A stretch of DNA of 64,000 bases from Goodfellowiella coeruleoviolacea (lineage in GTDB: Bacteria > Actinomycetota > Actinomycetes > Mycobacteriales > Pseudonocardiaceae): positions 80,843 through 144,842 of the forward strand of contig NZ_JAMTCK010000020.1 of NCBI RefSeq assembly GCF_024171785.1, given 5' to 3'. Below are positions 7,849 to 15,459 of this stretch, one piece after another. Positions within the stretch are counted from its first letter, which is position 1; every line of letters starts with the position of its first letter. The notes under the pieces are model-generated. The model made no database searches. It was not told the DNA's origin and was given only the letters and a program-made list of their open reading frames with translations. Position numbers and translations under genes: made by a program.

Positions 7849-9693
7849 TCAGCGGCGATAGGCTGGAGCGGGGCTCGCCCCCCGGGGAGGGTGGGGGGTG
7901 TCCACCGGAGCGCCGCCAATCGCCGCGGCGACCTCCGCCGGGTGTGTCAGGTGCGGGTGGTGGCCCGCGCCGGCGATGGCGGTCACGGTGGCCCTCGGCA
8001 GCGTCTCCAGCAGTTGCCGCTCCGCCGGGCCGAGCGGGTCGTCGGCTCCCACGATGACGTGCACGCGCCCCGGGTAGCGCTGCAACCCGGCCCACAGCTG
8101 GTGGCGCCACCGGCGGCCGCCGGCATCGGCCACCAGTCGGGCGGCGGTGGCCGCCACGCGCCCCCGGCGCAGATCCGCCGCGCTCGACGCCACGGTCTCG
8201 GCCAGCGCCGGGTCCCCGGTGAGCTGCCTGGCCAGTGCCTCGGCGCTGACCCGGGCCAGGCGCCACCGGACCAGCGGCGTCCACCGCGCGGCGCGCCCCA
8301 CCCGGGTACCCGGGGCGAACGGCGACACCAGCGTGAGCTGGTCCACCAGGTCGGGGTGGGCGAGCGCGGCGCGCACGGCGAGCGCGGCGGCACCGCCGTG
8401 CCCCACCAGGTGCCGCGCGCCGGTCTCGGTCACCAGCGCGGTCGACCAGGCCGGCCAGTCCGCGCGCCGGCCCCGGCTCAGGCCGAGCCCGGGCAGGTCC
8501 ACCACGCGCGCCTGCCCCAGTGCCCCGGCGACCGGCGCCCAGGTGTCGGCGTTGCCTGGCGGCCCGGGCAGCACCACGGTGGGCGCGTCCGCCGCGCCGA
8601 GTTCGAATGTGCGCACGTCCGCGGGCGCGGTGAACCGGCGGCGGCCGGCGGGCACCTCGCCGAACCGGTAGGCCGCCAGGTGGTCGGCCCAGCGCAGGAC
8701 GGTCGTGGTGGTGTCCGGCATGGCGAGACCGTGCCGGGTGGCGACGGCGGTGGCCGGCCCGGTGGGATACCGGTCGGCGGACAGGAACGTCAGGGTCTCC
8801 GGGTCGGTCCTGGTGACCCACTGGGGCAGGCGCCGCACCAGGGACACCGGAACCCGCAGCCTCGGCACCCGCACCTGGTAGTGCCGTGCCACGAGGGTGA
8901 GCAGCTCGGGCAGGGCCGGGGTGGCGTCGTCGAGCACCCAGTACGCGGCGCGCTCGGTCGCCTCGTCCAGCGGGAGCACGGCCATGAACCGGGCGAGGTG
9001 GTCGACCGCGACCACGGGCACGAAGGTCCGCTCGTCACCGGGCAGCGCGGGCAGCGCGCCGCGCCAGAGGTCGCGCAGGCTGGCCGCGAGCCCCAGTTGC
9101 TGGTCGGACTCGCCGGTGGCGCTGTCCCCGATCACGCTGGCCGGGTTGACGATCGTCCACGGCAGTCCCGCCTGGTCGGCGGCGGCCTGGAACACCGCGT
9201 CCGCCTCGGCCTTGGACGCCTCGTAGGCGCCCAGTTCCGCGTAGGTGCGCCGGCGGTGCTCGTCGCTCCACGGCACCAGCGCCGGGTCCTGCCCGCCGAC
9301 CCGGTACCCGGACACGTGCACCACCCGGCGCAGCCGGGGCAGCCGCGCGGCAAGGGCGACGACCGCGCGCGCACTGTCCACATTGGCGCGACGGGCGTCC
9401 GCCCCGGACATCCCGAACCGGTAGGCGCCGGCGCAGTTGTGGATCTCGGTGACGTCGGCCCAGTCCGCCGCCCGGCCGGACAGCGGCTCCGGCTGGGTGA
9501 AGTCGACCCGCAGGTCGGCGGGTGCCTGGTGGTGGCCGTGGTCGGCCAGCCAGCGGACGAGCCGCTGGTGGGACTGGCGGCTCCGGTTGGCCGTGCTCAC
9601 CCGCACGCCGGCCTGGCCGAGCGCGAGCACCAGGTGCCGTCCGATCAGGCCGGTCGCCCCGAACACCAGGGCGTGCCGATCGGTCGCGCTCAC
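7849..9693 (-). CDS. Fusion of extended SDR/epimerase-like dehydrogenase with alpha/beta-hydrolase-fold domain
   Basis: 614 residues from GTG 9693, whose GTGA overlaps the stop of the TetR gene, so translation is probably coupled. Residues ~7-330 are an extended short-chain dehydrogenase: dinucleotide motif GATGLIG at 12-18, later VVHVSGYRVGG and the catalytic YEASK near 155. Residues ~350-605 are an alpha/beta-hydrolase fold: oxyanion region LPGPPGNADTW, acid GADDP near 549, His in GAGHHPH near 576. The nucleophile elbow reads GHGGA (about 427-431) instead of GxSxG, so the Ser is missing. The dehydrogenase half may be active; the hydrolase half may bind or carry substrate. Substrate unknown. 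Confidence 0.85.
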   Translation of the reverse strand: MSATDRHALVFGATGLIGRHLVLALGQAGVRVSTANRSRQSHQRLVRWLADHGHHQAPADLRVDFTQPEPLSGRAADWADVTEIHNCAGAYRFGMSGADARRANVDSARAVVALAARLPRLRRVVHVSGYRVGGQDPALVPWSDEHRRRTYAELGAYEASKAEADAVFQAAADQAGLPWTIVNPASVIGDSATGESDQQLGLAASLRDLWRGALPALPGDERTFVPVVAVDHLARFMAVLPLDEATERAAYWVLDDATPALPELLTLVARHYQVRVPRLRVPVSLVRRLPQWVTRTDPETLTFLSADRYPTGPATAVATRHGLAMPDTTTTVLRWADHLAAYRFGEVPAGRRRFTAPADVRTFELGAADAPTVVLPGPPGNADTWAPVAGALGQARVVDLPGLGLSRGRRADWPAWSTALVTETGARHLVGHGGAAALAVRAALAHPDLVDQLTLVSPFAPGTRVGRAARWTPLVRWRLARVSAEALARQLTGDPALAETVASSAADLRRGRVAATAARLVADAGGRRWRHQLWAGLQRYPGRVHVIVGADDPLGPAERQLLETLPRATVTAIAGAGHHPHLTHPAEVAAAIGGAPVDTPHPPRGASPAPAYRR

Positions 9694-10295
9694 CAGGACG
9701 CCTCGGCGGTCCGGGCATCGCCCTGGTCCAGGAGCACGGCGAGCACGCTGGCGGCGCTGCGCAACGGCTCCACCGAGCGCTGCGCCCGCGACACGATCAC
9801 CGCGCCCTCGACGGCGCTGACCACGGTGGTCGCCACGGCGCGGGCGGCGGCGCGCGGCTGGCCGTGCGCGCCGAGGTACTCGGCGAGCGGGGTGATCCAC
9901 GAGTCGAAGGCGCCCGCGCACGCGTCGCGCAGCCGCTCGCTCTGCGCGCCCATCTCCAGCGTGACCACCGAGACCGGGCAGCCCAACGAGAAGTCGCTGT
10001 CCACCAGCATCCCGGCCAGCACGTCGATCACCCGGCGCACCACCTCACCCGGGGTCCGCGACTCCAGCGCGGAACTGGCCACGAGCGAGCGGAACCGCTC
10101 GGCGGCCAGTTCCACCGCCTTCGCGCCGAGCGCCTCCTTGCCCTCGGGGAAGTGGAAGTACAGCGACCCCTTGGGCGCGTGCGCGTGCTCCACCACGGTG
10201 TTGAGACCGGTACCGCTGTAGCCGCGGCTCTGGATCAGGTCGAGCATCGACTCCACCAGGCGCGCGCTGGTCCTGGCGCCCTTCGTTTCTCCCAT
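9690..10295 (-). CDS. TetR family regulator (YxaF/LmrA-like)
   Basis: 201 residues from ATG 10295. The helix-turn-helix (YSGTGLNTVVEHAHAPKGSLYFHF, split over residues ~26-50) and the following GKEALGAKAVELAAERF are typical of the YxaF/LmrA-like branch, whose operators read TAGACCGGTCTA. Exactly such a palindrome (ATAGACCGGTCTAT) lies 10 bp upstream of the start. The gene overlaps the SDR/hydrolase fusion by 4 bp, so repressor and enzyme form one autoregulated unit. Confidence 0.93.
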   Translation of the reverse strand: MGETKGARTSARLVESMLDLIQSRGYSGTGLNTVVEHAHAPKGSLYFHFPEGKEALGAKAVELAAERFRSLVASSALESRTPGEVVRRVIDVLAGMLVDSDFSLGCPVSVVTLEMGAQSERLRDACAGAFDSWITPLAEYLGAHGQPRAAARAVATTVVSAVEGAVIVSRAQRSVEPLRSAASVLAVLLDQGDARTAEASW

Positions 10296-10304
10296 GCCGC
10301 GAGA

Positions 10305-10318
10305 ATAGACCGGTCTAT
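10305..10318. promoter_or_regulatory. TetR operator, ATAGACCGGTCTAT
   Basis: A perfect 14-bp palindrome just upstream of the TetR start at 10295. It contains the core AGACCGGTCT known for YxaF/LmrA-type repressors, and the adjacent TCTATATA is unusually AT-rich for the window, so it probably overlaps the promoter. Confidence 0.8.
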
Positions 10319-10340
10319 ATATTCCTGCCACCCAGAGCCA

Positions 10341-10778
10341 CTAGATCGCGCTGGCCACGGCCGCCGCCAGGAACACCACCTGCAGCGCGGTGCGCCGGGG
10401 CAGCGGTTCGACCTGACGGCCACCCAGGGTCAGCCGCTGCCGCGCGGCGTGGACGTTGGCCGGGAACATCACCAGCAGCAGCGCGGCCAGGCAGTACCCG
10501 GCCGCGCTGGCCGTCGCCGGTACCAGCAGCCCCGCCGCCCCGAGCAGTTCGAGCACGCCGGTGACGGTGACCAGCAACTCGGGCCTTGGCAGCGCGGGCG
10601 GCACCATGGCCACCAGGTCGGCGCGGTAGTGGACGAAGTGGACCACCCCGGTGACCACGAACATCAGGGCCACCCCCACCCGCAGCGAGCCCTGCCAGTT
10701 GTCCAGCGGCACCACGCCGAGCAGGCCGGCCAGCCGCGCCCCCAGCCAGCCCACCAGCAACGAGATCAACGGTGCCAT
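10341..10778 (-). CDS. DoxX-like membrane protein
   Basis: 145 residues from ATG 10778, preceded by GGAGGAGG at ideal spacing. Four membrane segments are seen, with the DoxX-type pattern LRVGVALMFVVTGVVHFV (residues ~31-48), LPRPELLVTVTGVLELLGAAGLL (~74-96, broken here for length by alternate text only) and MFPANVHAARQ near 114. DoxX-family proteins sit in the cytoplasmic membrane and are linked to redox or detoxification, without a settled activity. It is divergent from a TetR gene and the gap contains two matching operators. Confidence 0.82.
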   Translation of the reverse strand: MAPLISLLVGWLGARLAGLLGVVPLDNWQGSLRVGVALMFVVTGVVHFVHYRADLVAMVPPALPRPELLVTVTGVLELLGAAGLLVPATASAAGYCLAALLLVMFPANVHAARQRLTLGGRQVEPLPRRTALQVVFLAAAVASAI

Positions 10779-10797
10779 GCGTCCTCCTCCGGTCGGT

Positions 10798-10846
10798 CTT
10801 GACAGTGACAAGATGCCAGCGGGGCCGGAATCTTGTCAATGACTAG
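10798..10846. promoter_or_regulatory. Paired TetR operators of the CTTGTCANTGACAAG type
   Basis: CTTGACAGTGACAAG at 10798-10812 and CTTGTCAATGACTAG at 10832-10846 are two copies of one palindrome, 34 bp apart (about three helical turns), in the 88-bp divergent gap between the DoxX and TetR genes. Each contains a TTGACA-like element, so a bound repressor would mask both promoters. Confidence 0.7.
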
Positions 10847-10866
10847 ATGCCGGGTAGGGTGGGCCC

Positions 10867-11454
10867 GTGTCCGCCACCCAGCGCTACCACCACGGAGACC
10901 TCCGCCGGGCCCTGCTCGACGCGGCGGTCACCCTGATCGCCGAGGTCGGTCCGGCCGCGACCAGCCTGCGCGAACTGGCCAGACGCACCCAGGTCTCGCA
11001 CGCGGCGCCGGCACACCACTTCGGGGACAAGACCGGCCTGCTCACCGCCGTGGCCGTCCAGGGTTTCGACCTGCTCACCGCGGAACTGCGCGCCACGGCC
11101 GAGCACACCGGCAGCTTCGTGGAGGTGGGCGTGGCCTACGTGCGCTTCGCCGTCAGCCACCCGGCCCACTTCGCCACCATGTTCCGCACCGACCTGCTGC
11201 GCGCCGACGACCCGGACCTGTGCGCCGCCGAGGCGCGCGCCCGCGAGGTGCTGCACACCAGCGTGGCCAGGGCCGGGGTGACCAGGCCGGGCGAGGACCC
11301 CAGGGTGACCGCGCTGGCCGCCTGGTCACTGGTGCACGGCTTCGCGTCGCTGTGGTCCTCCGGCTCGGTGCGCGACCAGAGCACCGGCCAGCACCCGGAG
11401 GAGCTGGCCAGGGCGGTCGCCAGGGTGCTCTCGCACCGCCAACCGGAGAGCTGA
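10867..11454 (+). CDS. TetR family regulator divergent from doxX-like gene
   Basis: 195 residues from GTG 10867. The start RYHHGDLRRALLDAAVTLIAEVG and helix-turn-helix SLRELARRTQVSHAAPAHHF are those of the YHHGDLRRAL subgroup, whose C-terminal domain is TetR_C_33-like. The gene faces the DoxX-like gene across two CTTGTCANTGACAAG operators and most likely represses both. A strong stem-loop follows its stop. Confidence 0.93.
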   Translation: MSATQRYHHGDLRRALLDAAVTLIAEVGPAATSLRELARRTQVSHAAPAHHFGDKTGLLTAVAVQGFDLLTAELRATAEHTGSFVEVGVAYVRFAVSHPAHFATMFRTDLLRADDPDLCAAEARAREVLHTSVARAGVTRPGEDPRVTALAAWSLVHGFASLWSSGSVRDQSTGQHPEELARAVARVLSHRQPES

Positions 11455-11471
11455 CCACTCCCCCGGGCACG

Positions 11472-11504
11472 TCCGTCCACACCAGACTGTCGCGTGTGGA
11501 CGGA
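11472..11504 (+). terminator. Stem-loop terminator after TetR
   Basis: TCCGTCCACAC (11472-11482) pairs perfectly with GTGTGGACGGA (11494-11504) around an 11-base loop, 18 bases after the TetR stop. There is no U-run, which is usual for this genome. The left arm and loop include the 18-mer shared with 6701-6718. Confidence 0.65.
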
Positions 11505-11539
11505 TGAGTCAGTCGGGCCGCGCTGGCAGGATGGGGTTC

Positions 11540-11872
11540 ATGGACGAGCAGGTCATCCCGATCCTCCGGGTCGCCGACGCCGCCGCCGCGGTGCGCTGGT
11601 ACCAGCGGCTGGGCTTCAGCCAGCAGTGGGAACACCGCTTCGAGCCGGGACTTCCCGCGTTCGTCGAGGTCGCCCGAGGTCAGGTGAGCCTGTTCCTGTC
11701 CGAGCACACCGGCGATGCCCGGCCGGACACCCTGGTGTACCTGCGCGTCAGCGACGTCGACGCGATCGCCGCCGAGTTCGGCGTCCAGCCGGAGCGGGCG
11801 CCGTGGGGGCGCGAGATCGAACTGCGCGACCCCGACGGCAACCGGCTGCGCATCGGCACGCCGGCGGAGTGA
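11540..11872 (+). CDS. VOC / glyoxalase-bleomycin resistance family protein
   Basis: 110 residues from ATG 11540. The fold pattern is clear: IPILRVADAAAAVRWYQRLGF at the start and ELRDPDGNRLRIGTP at the end, the hallmark of the VOC superfamily in the bleomycin-resistance-like branch. Only one metal-site Glu (ELRDPDG) is obvious, so it may bind rather than convert its ligand. It is convergent with the aminoglycoside kinase-like gene, an association that suggests a drug-resistance or detoxification role, which is inference. Confidence 0.85.
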   Translation: MDEQVIPILRVADAAAAVRWYQRLGFSQQWEHRFEPGLPAFVEVARGQVSLFLSEHTGDARPDTLVYLRVSDVDAIAAEFGVQPERAPWGREIELRDPDGNRLRIGTPAE

Positions 11873-11881
11873 GCGCGGCGG

Positions 11882-12715
11882 TCAGCAGAACTCGTCGAGC
11901 AGCCGGTAGAACTCCAGCCGCCGCGCGTCCACCCTCGACTCGCCGTAGCGGGCCAGGAACCTGGCCGCGAACGCCGGCCCGAACTGCGGGTTGAGGGATT
12001 CGGCTGACAGGCTGCGGGTGGCCAGGGCGAGGTCGGCGTACCGGTCGGCGGTGCCCAGCCGGCCGAGGTCGATCACCCCGGTGACCGCGCGGGTGTCCGG
12101 GTCGAGCAGCACGTTGGGCAGGCACAGGTCGCCGTGGCAGACCACGGGTTCCTCGACCGCCGGGCGGGTGGCGTCCAGTTCGGCCAGCAGCCGGGACACG
12201 CTCCAACCCTGGCGCTCGACGTCCAGATCGGCCAGGTCCACCAGACCGGCGGCCGCGGCCTGTCTGGCGTGCGGCACGGTCACCGCCAGCCCTCGGTCGA
12301 ACGGGCAGTCGGCGACCGGCAGCGCGTGCAGCGCCCTGGCGATGTCGGCGAGGGCGTCCACCACGTCGGCGCGCTGCTCGGCCGGCCACGGCTCGGCGGC
12401 GGACCGTCCGGGCACGGCCGTGGTGACCAGCCAGGCGGCGGTGTCGTCCGCCCCGACCTCGACCACCTCGGCGGTGGGAATGCCCTGGCCGCCCAGCCAC
12501 ACCGTCCGGTCGGCCTCGGCGACCAGGTCGAACCCGCTGTCCGGGGATACCGAGCGCGGCGCGATCTTCACGTAGTGGCCCGGGTCGCCGCCCAGCCGCC
12601 ACACACCGGCACCGGAGTGCCCGTGCGTGATCGGGTGCCAGTCCTGCCGGTGGTGCCGGCGTTTGAGGGTCGCGAGCACGTTCCGCACGTCGTCCACTGT
12701 GCCGGGACGAGTCAC
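11882..12715 (-). CDS. APH(3')-type aminoglycoside phosphotransferase
   Basis: 277 residues from GTG 12715. It has the APH(3') architecture: a nucleotide-binding N-lobe (HSGAGVWRLGG, residues ~34-44; YVKIAP), the catalytic loop CHGDLCLPNVLL near 190-201 with the base Asp, and IDLGRLGTADRYADLA near 212-227 with the metal Asp. The last residues, FYRLLDEFC, mirror the FYRLLDEFF end of classical APH(3') enzymes. The family uses ATP to phosphorylate the 3'-OH of kanamycin-type drugs in the cytoplasm. No aminoglycoside cluster is near, so self-resistance is unlikely; a different small-molecule substrate is possible. Confidence 0.92.
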   Translation of the reverse strand: MTRPGTVDDVRNVLATLKRRHHRQDWHPITHGHSGAGVWRLGGDPGHYVKIAPRSVSPDSGFDLVAEADRTVWLGGQGIPTAEVVEVGADDTAAWLVTTAVPGRSAAEPWPAEQRADVVDALADIARALHALPVADCPFDRGLAVTVPHARQAAAAGLVDLADLDVERQGWSVSRLLAELDATRPAVEEPVVCHGDLCLPNVLLDPDTRAVTGVIDLGRLGTADRYADLALATRSLSAESLNPQFGPAFAARFLARYGESRVDARRLEFYRLLDEFC

Positions 12716-12764
12716 CCGGCAACACCGAGTTTTCCGCGGCGGCGGGCGTGGGCGTGGCCCGTGG

Positions 12765-13361
12765 TCAGGGCTGCGGCGGGGCGAGGTCGGTCACCGCGTC
12801 GAGCGCGCCCAGCAGCGTGCGCAGGCAGACCTCGCGCAACTCGGTGCGGGAGAAGGACTCACTCGCCAGCCATTCCACGCACAGCACGCGGACGAACAGC
12901 AGCCACCCCGCGACCGCGGCGGACGCCAGCTCCCGCGCGTGGCTGGTCAGGCCGAAGGCGTCCACCAGCCGCTGCCGCAGCACGGCCAGCTCGTCGGTGA
13001 TGACGGCCTGGATCACCGGATCACCGGCCAGGACGCGGTTGGCCGCCAGGATCGTGTTGCGGTTGGCCAGGAAGTAGTCGAGGTGGGCCTCCAGGCCGGC
13101 GGCGATCTGCTCGACCACCGGGGCGGCGGGGTCCAGTTCGGTCCGGGCGAGCAACCGGTCGGCCGCCTGCCGGTACACGGCCGCGAACAGGTCGCGCTTG
13201 CCGGGGAAGTGGCGGTAGAGCAGTGCTCGGGAGATGCCGGCGCGCGCGGCGATCCGCTCCATCTGCACGTCGTCGTACGGCTTGGCGGCGAACTCCTCGG
13301 CGGCGACGTCCAGGAGTTGGGCGCGGCGCTGGGCGGGGTCGAGCCGGCGGCGAGGGGGCAT
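12765..13361 (-). CDS. TetR family regulator
   Basis: 198 residues from ATG 13361. The N-terminal domain has LDPAQRRAQLLDVAAEEFAAK and the helix-turn-helix VQMERIAARAGISRALLYRHF (residues ~33-52), then GKRDLFAAVYRQAADRL. A 20-bp near-perfect palindrome lies immediately upstream, overlapping the divergent promoter of the DUF2867-like gene, so autoregulation and control of that neighbour are likely. Confidence 0.94.
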   Translation of the reverse strand: MPPRRRLDPAQRRAQLLDVAAEEFAAKPYDDVQMERIAARAGISRALLYRHFPGKRDLFAAVYRQAADRLLARTELDPAAPVVEQIAAGLEAHLDYFLANRNTILAANRVLAGDPVIQAVITDELAVLRQRLVDAFGLTSHARELASAAVAGWLLFVRVLCVEWLASESFSRTELREVCLRTLLGALDAVTDLAPPQP

Positions 13362-13371
13362 CCTGACAGCT

Positions 13372-13391
13372 TAGTTGACACGTGTCTACTA
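13372..13391. promoter_or_regulatory. TetR operator, 20-bp near-perfect palindrome
   Basis: TAGTTGACACGTGTCTACTA is palindromic in 18 of 20 positions with the perfect core GACACGTGTC. It lies 10 bp upstream of the TetR start, contains a TTGACA element, and sits 57 bp before the divergent gene at 13449. Confidence 0.75.
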
Positions 13392-13448
13392 CGCTCGTAC
13401 GGTCGGCGTCGCAGGATCGGTGTCCACCAACGCGAGCGAGGGGTGTCC

Positions 13449-13913
13449 GTGCGGGTTCAGCGCAGCGCCACCGAGCCGACGACCGCGCCCGGCGCGCTGC
13501 CCCGGTCCGACTTCGCCGGCACGGTCGAGTTCACCCCGCCGGCCGGCGACACCCGCTCACCCGAGCAGTGGGCGCGCGCCGTCTGGGAGCAGGCCCCGCC
13601 ACCCGTGCGCGGTTTCCTGCGGGCCGGGTGGCGGTTCGGCCTGGGCCTGCGCCTGGGCCCGCCGGGCGCGTCAACGCACGTGCTCGGCTGGGCGGTGACC
13701 ACCGCGACCAGGCACGCGGTCGTGTTGGATGCCCGGTCCCGGCTGATGACCGCGCGCAACGTCGTCGAACTGCGGGACGCCCGGGTGCGGTGGACCACGT
13801 TCGTGCGCTTCGACAGGTGGCCGGCCCGCCCGCTGTGGTTCCTCGCGCTGCCGGTGCACCGCGCCACCATGCGCCACCTGCTGCGCCGGGCCGCGCCGCG
13901 CGGTCGGCGCTGA
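13449..13913 (+). CDS. DUF2867-like small protein
   Basis: 154 residues from GTG 13449 with GAGGGG 6 bases upstream. The order of motifs (RSPEQWARAVWEQAP, LGLRLGPP, LGWAVTTATRHAVVLDARSRL, then RWTTFVRFDRWPARPLW and the closing LPVHRATMRHLLRRA) resembles DUF2867 proteins, small START-like soluble proteins of unknown function. It lies head-to-head with a TetR gene across a strong operator and is the likely regulated gene. Confidence 0.65.
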   Translation: MRVQRSATEPTTAPGALPRSDFAGTVEFTPPAGDTRSPEQWARAVWEQAPPPVRGFLRAGWRFGLGLRLGPPGASTHVLGWAVTTATRHAVVLDARSRLMTARNVVELRDARVRWTTFVRFDRWPARPLWFLALPVHRATMRHLLRRAAPRGRR

Positions 13914-13999
13914 TCGCGCCAACCCGGGCCAGCGGCTTCGGGATCACCAGGGCCGAAAGCCGCCAGCACGGGCCAGCGCCGGTCGCCATGATCCGGGGC

Positions 14000-15445
14000 A
14001 TGACCACCTCAGCCACCGGCCACGCCACCGGCGCCGACACCACGGCGTCGCGGCCGGCACCAGCGAACCGGAGCTGGCTGCTGGCCGTGCTGCTGGCCGG
14101 TCAGTTCATCGCCAACGTGGACACCGCGATCGCCAACGTGGCCGCCCCGGCCATCCGCGCCGGCTTCGACGCGGCCGAGGGCCAGGTGGCGCTGGTCGTC
14201 TCCGGCTACACCGTCGCCTACGCGGTGCTGCTGGTCACCGGCGCGCGGCTGGGCTCGACCCACGGCCACCGCCGGATCTTCCTGCTCGGCCTGCTCGGTT
14301 TCACCGCGGCGTCGCTGGCCTGCGGCCTGGCCCCCGGTGTCGGCAGCCTGGTGGCGGCCAGGTTCGCGCAGGGCGCCGCCGCGGCGCTGATGGTGCCGCA
14401 GGTGCTCAGCGGCATCCAGACGCACTTCACCGGCCAGGACCGGACCCGCGCGCTAGCCCACTACGCGCTCGCGCTGTCCGGTGGCGCGGTGGCCGGCCAG
14501 GTCCTCGGCGGCGTGCTGATCTCGGCGAACCTGTTCGGGTCCGGGTGGCGGTCGGTGTTCCTGATCAACGTTCCGCTCGGGGTGGCCCTGCTGGTGGCGG
14601 CGCGCCGGCTGCTGCCGGCCGACCCGGCCCGCACCCGAGGCCAGAACGACCTCGCCGGGGTGGCCACCCTGTCCACGGCGGTCCTGCTGCTGGTGCTGCC
14701 GCTGACCCTGGGCCAGGGGCAGGGCTGGCCGGCGTGGACGTGGCTGTGCCTGGCCGCGAGCGGCCCGGCGTTCGCCTGGTTCGCGCTGGTGGAGCGGCGG
14801 GTGGCGGCCCGGGGCGGGCGCCCGCTGGTGGCGCCGGCGCTGCTGCGGGTCGGCGCGGTGCGCCACGGCCTGCTCGCGCACGGCCTGACCACGTCGACCT
14901 ACTTCGCCCTGCTGTTCGTGCTCGCGCTCTACCTCCAGCAGGGCATGGGCGTCAGCCCGGCCCACTCGGGGCTGGCGCTGGTGGTCTGGGTGACCGCGTT
15001 CGGCGTCGCCGGCCAACTGCTGCCCCGGGTGCCGGCCCGCCACCGACCGGTCCTCCCGATGGTCGGCTGTGTCGTGCTGGCCGTCGGCTACGCGTCGGTG
15101 CTGGTCTGGCTGCTGGCCGGGGGCCGGACCGGGCTGGGGTTGTTCGCGCTGCTCGGCATCGGCGGGTTCGGCCTGGGCATCAGCGCGAACTCGCTGATCC
15201 GCACGATCACCTCGGCGCCGCCGACCGGCCACGCCGCCGACCTGTCCGGCGTGATCAACACCAACGCGCAGCTCAGCGGCGCGCTGGGGGTGGCCGTCGC
15301 CGGGACGGGATACCTTGCCCTGCAAGGACTTCCCCGACTGGGCCCGGCCGGTGCCCTGGGCGTGGTGCTGGCCGCGTTCGCCGTGCTCGCCCTGGTCTCG
15401 GCCGGCGCCGCGCGTCGGGCCACCCGAGGCGTGACCGAACCGTGA
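14000..15445 (+). CDS. MFS drug exporter, DHA2 (14-helix) type
   Basis: 481 residues from ATG 14000; ATG 13988 is a possible longer start, neither with a strong ribosome site. The signature NVDTAIANVAAPAI in helix 1 and the SGYTVAYAVLLVTGARLGSTHGHRR loop (motif A) mark the DHA2 EmrB/QacA group. A motif C-like stretch (GGAVAGQVLGGVL) follows. The protein would expel hydrophobic compounds using the proton gradient. A HAD phosphatase gene begins 15 bp after its stop. Confidence 0.93.
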   Translation: MTTSATGHATGADTTASRPAPANRSWLLAVLLAGQFIANVDTAIANVAAPAIRAGFDAAEGQVALVVSGYTVAYAVLLVTGARLGSTHGHRRIFLLGLLGFTAASLACGLAPGVGSLVAARFAQGAAAALMVPQVLSGIQTHFTGQDRTRALAHYALALSGGAVAGQVLGGVLISANLFGSGWRSVFLINVPLGVALLVAARRLLPADPARTRGQNDLAGVATLSTAVLLLVLPLTLGQGQGWPAWTWLCLAASGPAFAWFALVERRVAARGGRPLVAPALLRVGAVRHGLLAHGLTTSTYFALLFVLALYLQQGMGVSPAHSGLALVVWVTAFGVAGQLLPRVPARHRPVLPMVGCVVLAVGYASVLVWLLAGGRTGLGLFALLGIGGFGLGISANSLIRTITSAPPTGHAADLSGVINTNAQLSGALGVAVAGTGYLALQGLPRLGPAGALGVVLAAFAVLALVSAGAARRATRGVTEP

Positions 15446-15459
15446 GAGGACAACCCGAC

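Noticed and set aside
11540..12715. Aminoglycoside biosynthetic cluster implied by the APH(3') and VOC genes
   Set aside because: No aminocyclitol synthase, glycosyltransferase or aminotransferase set is adjacent; neighbours are regulators and transporters.
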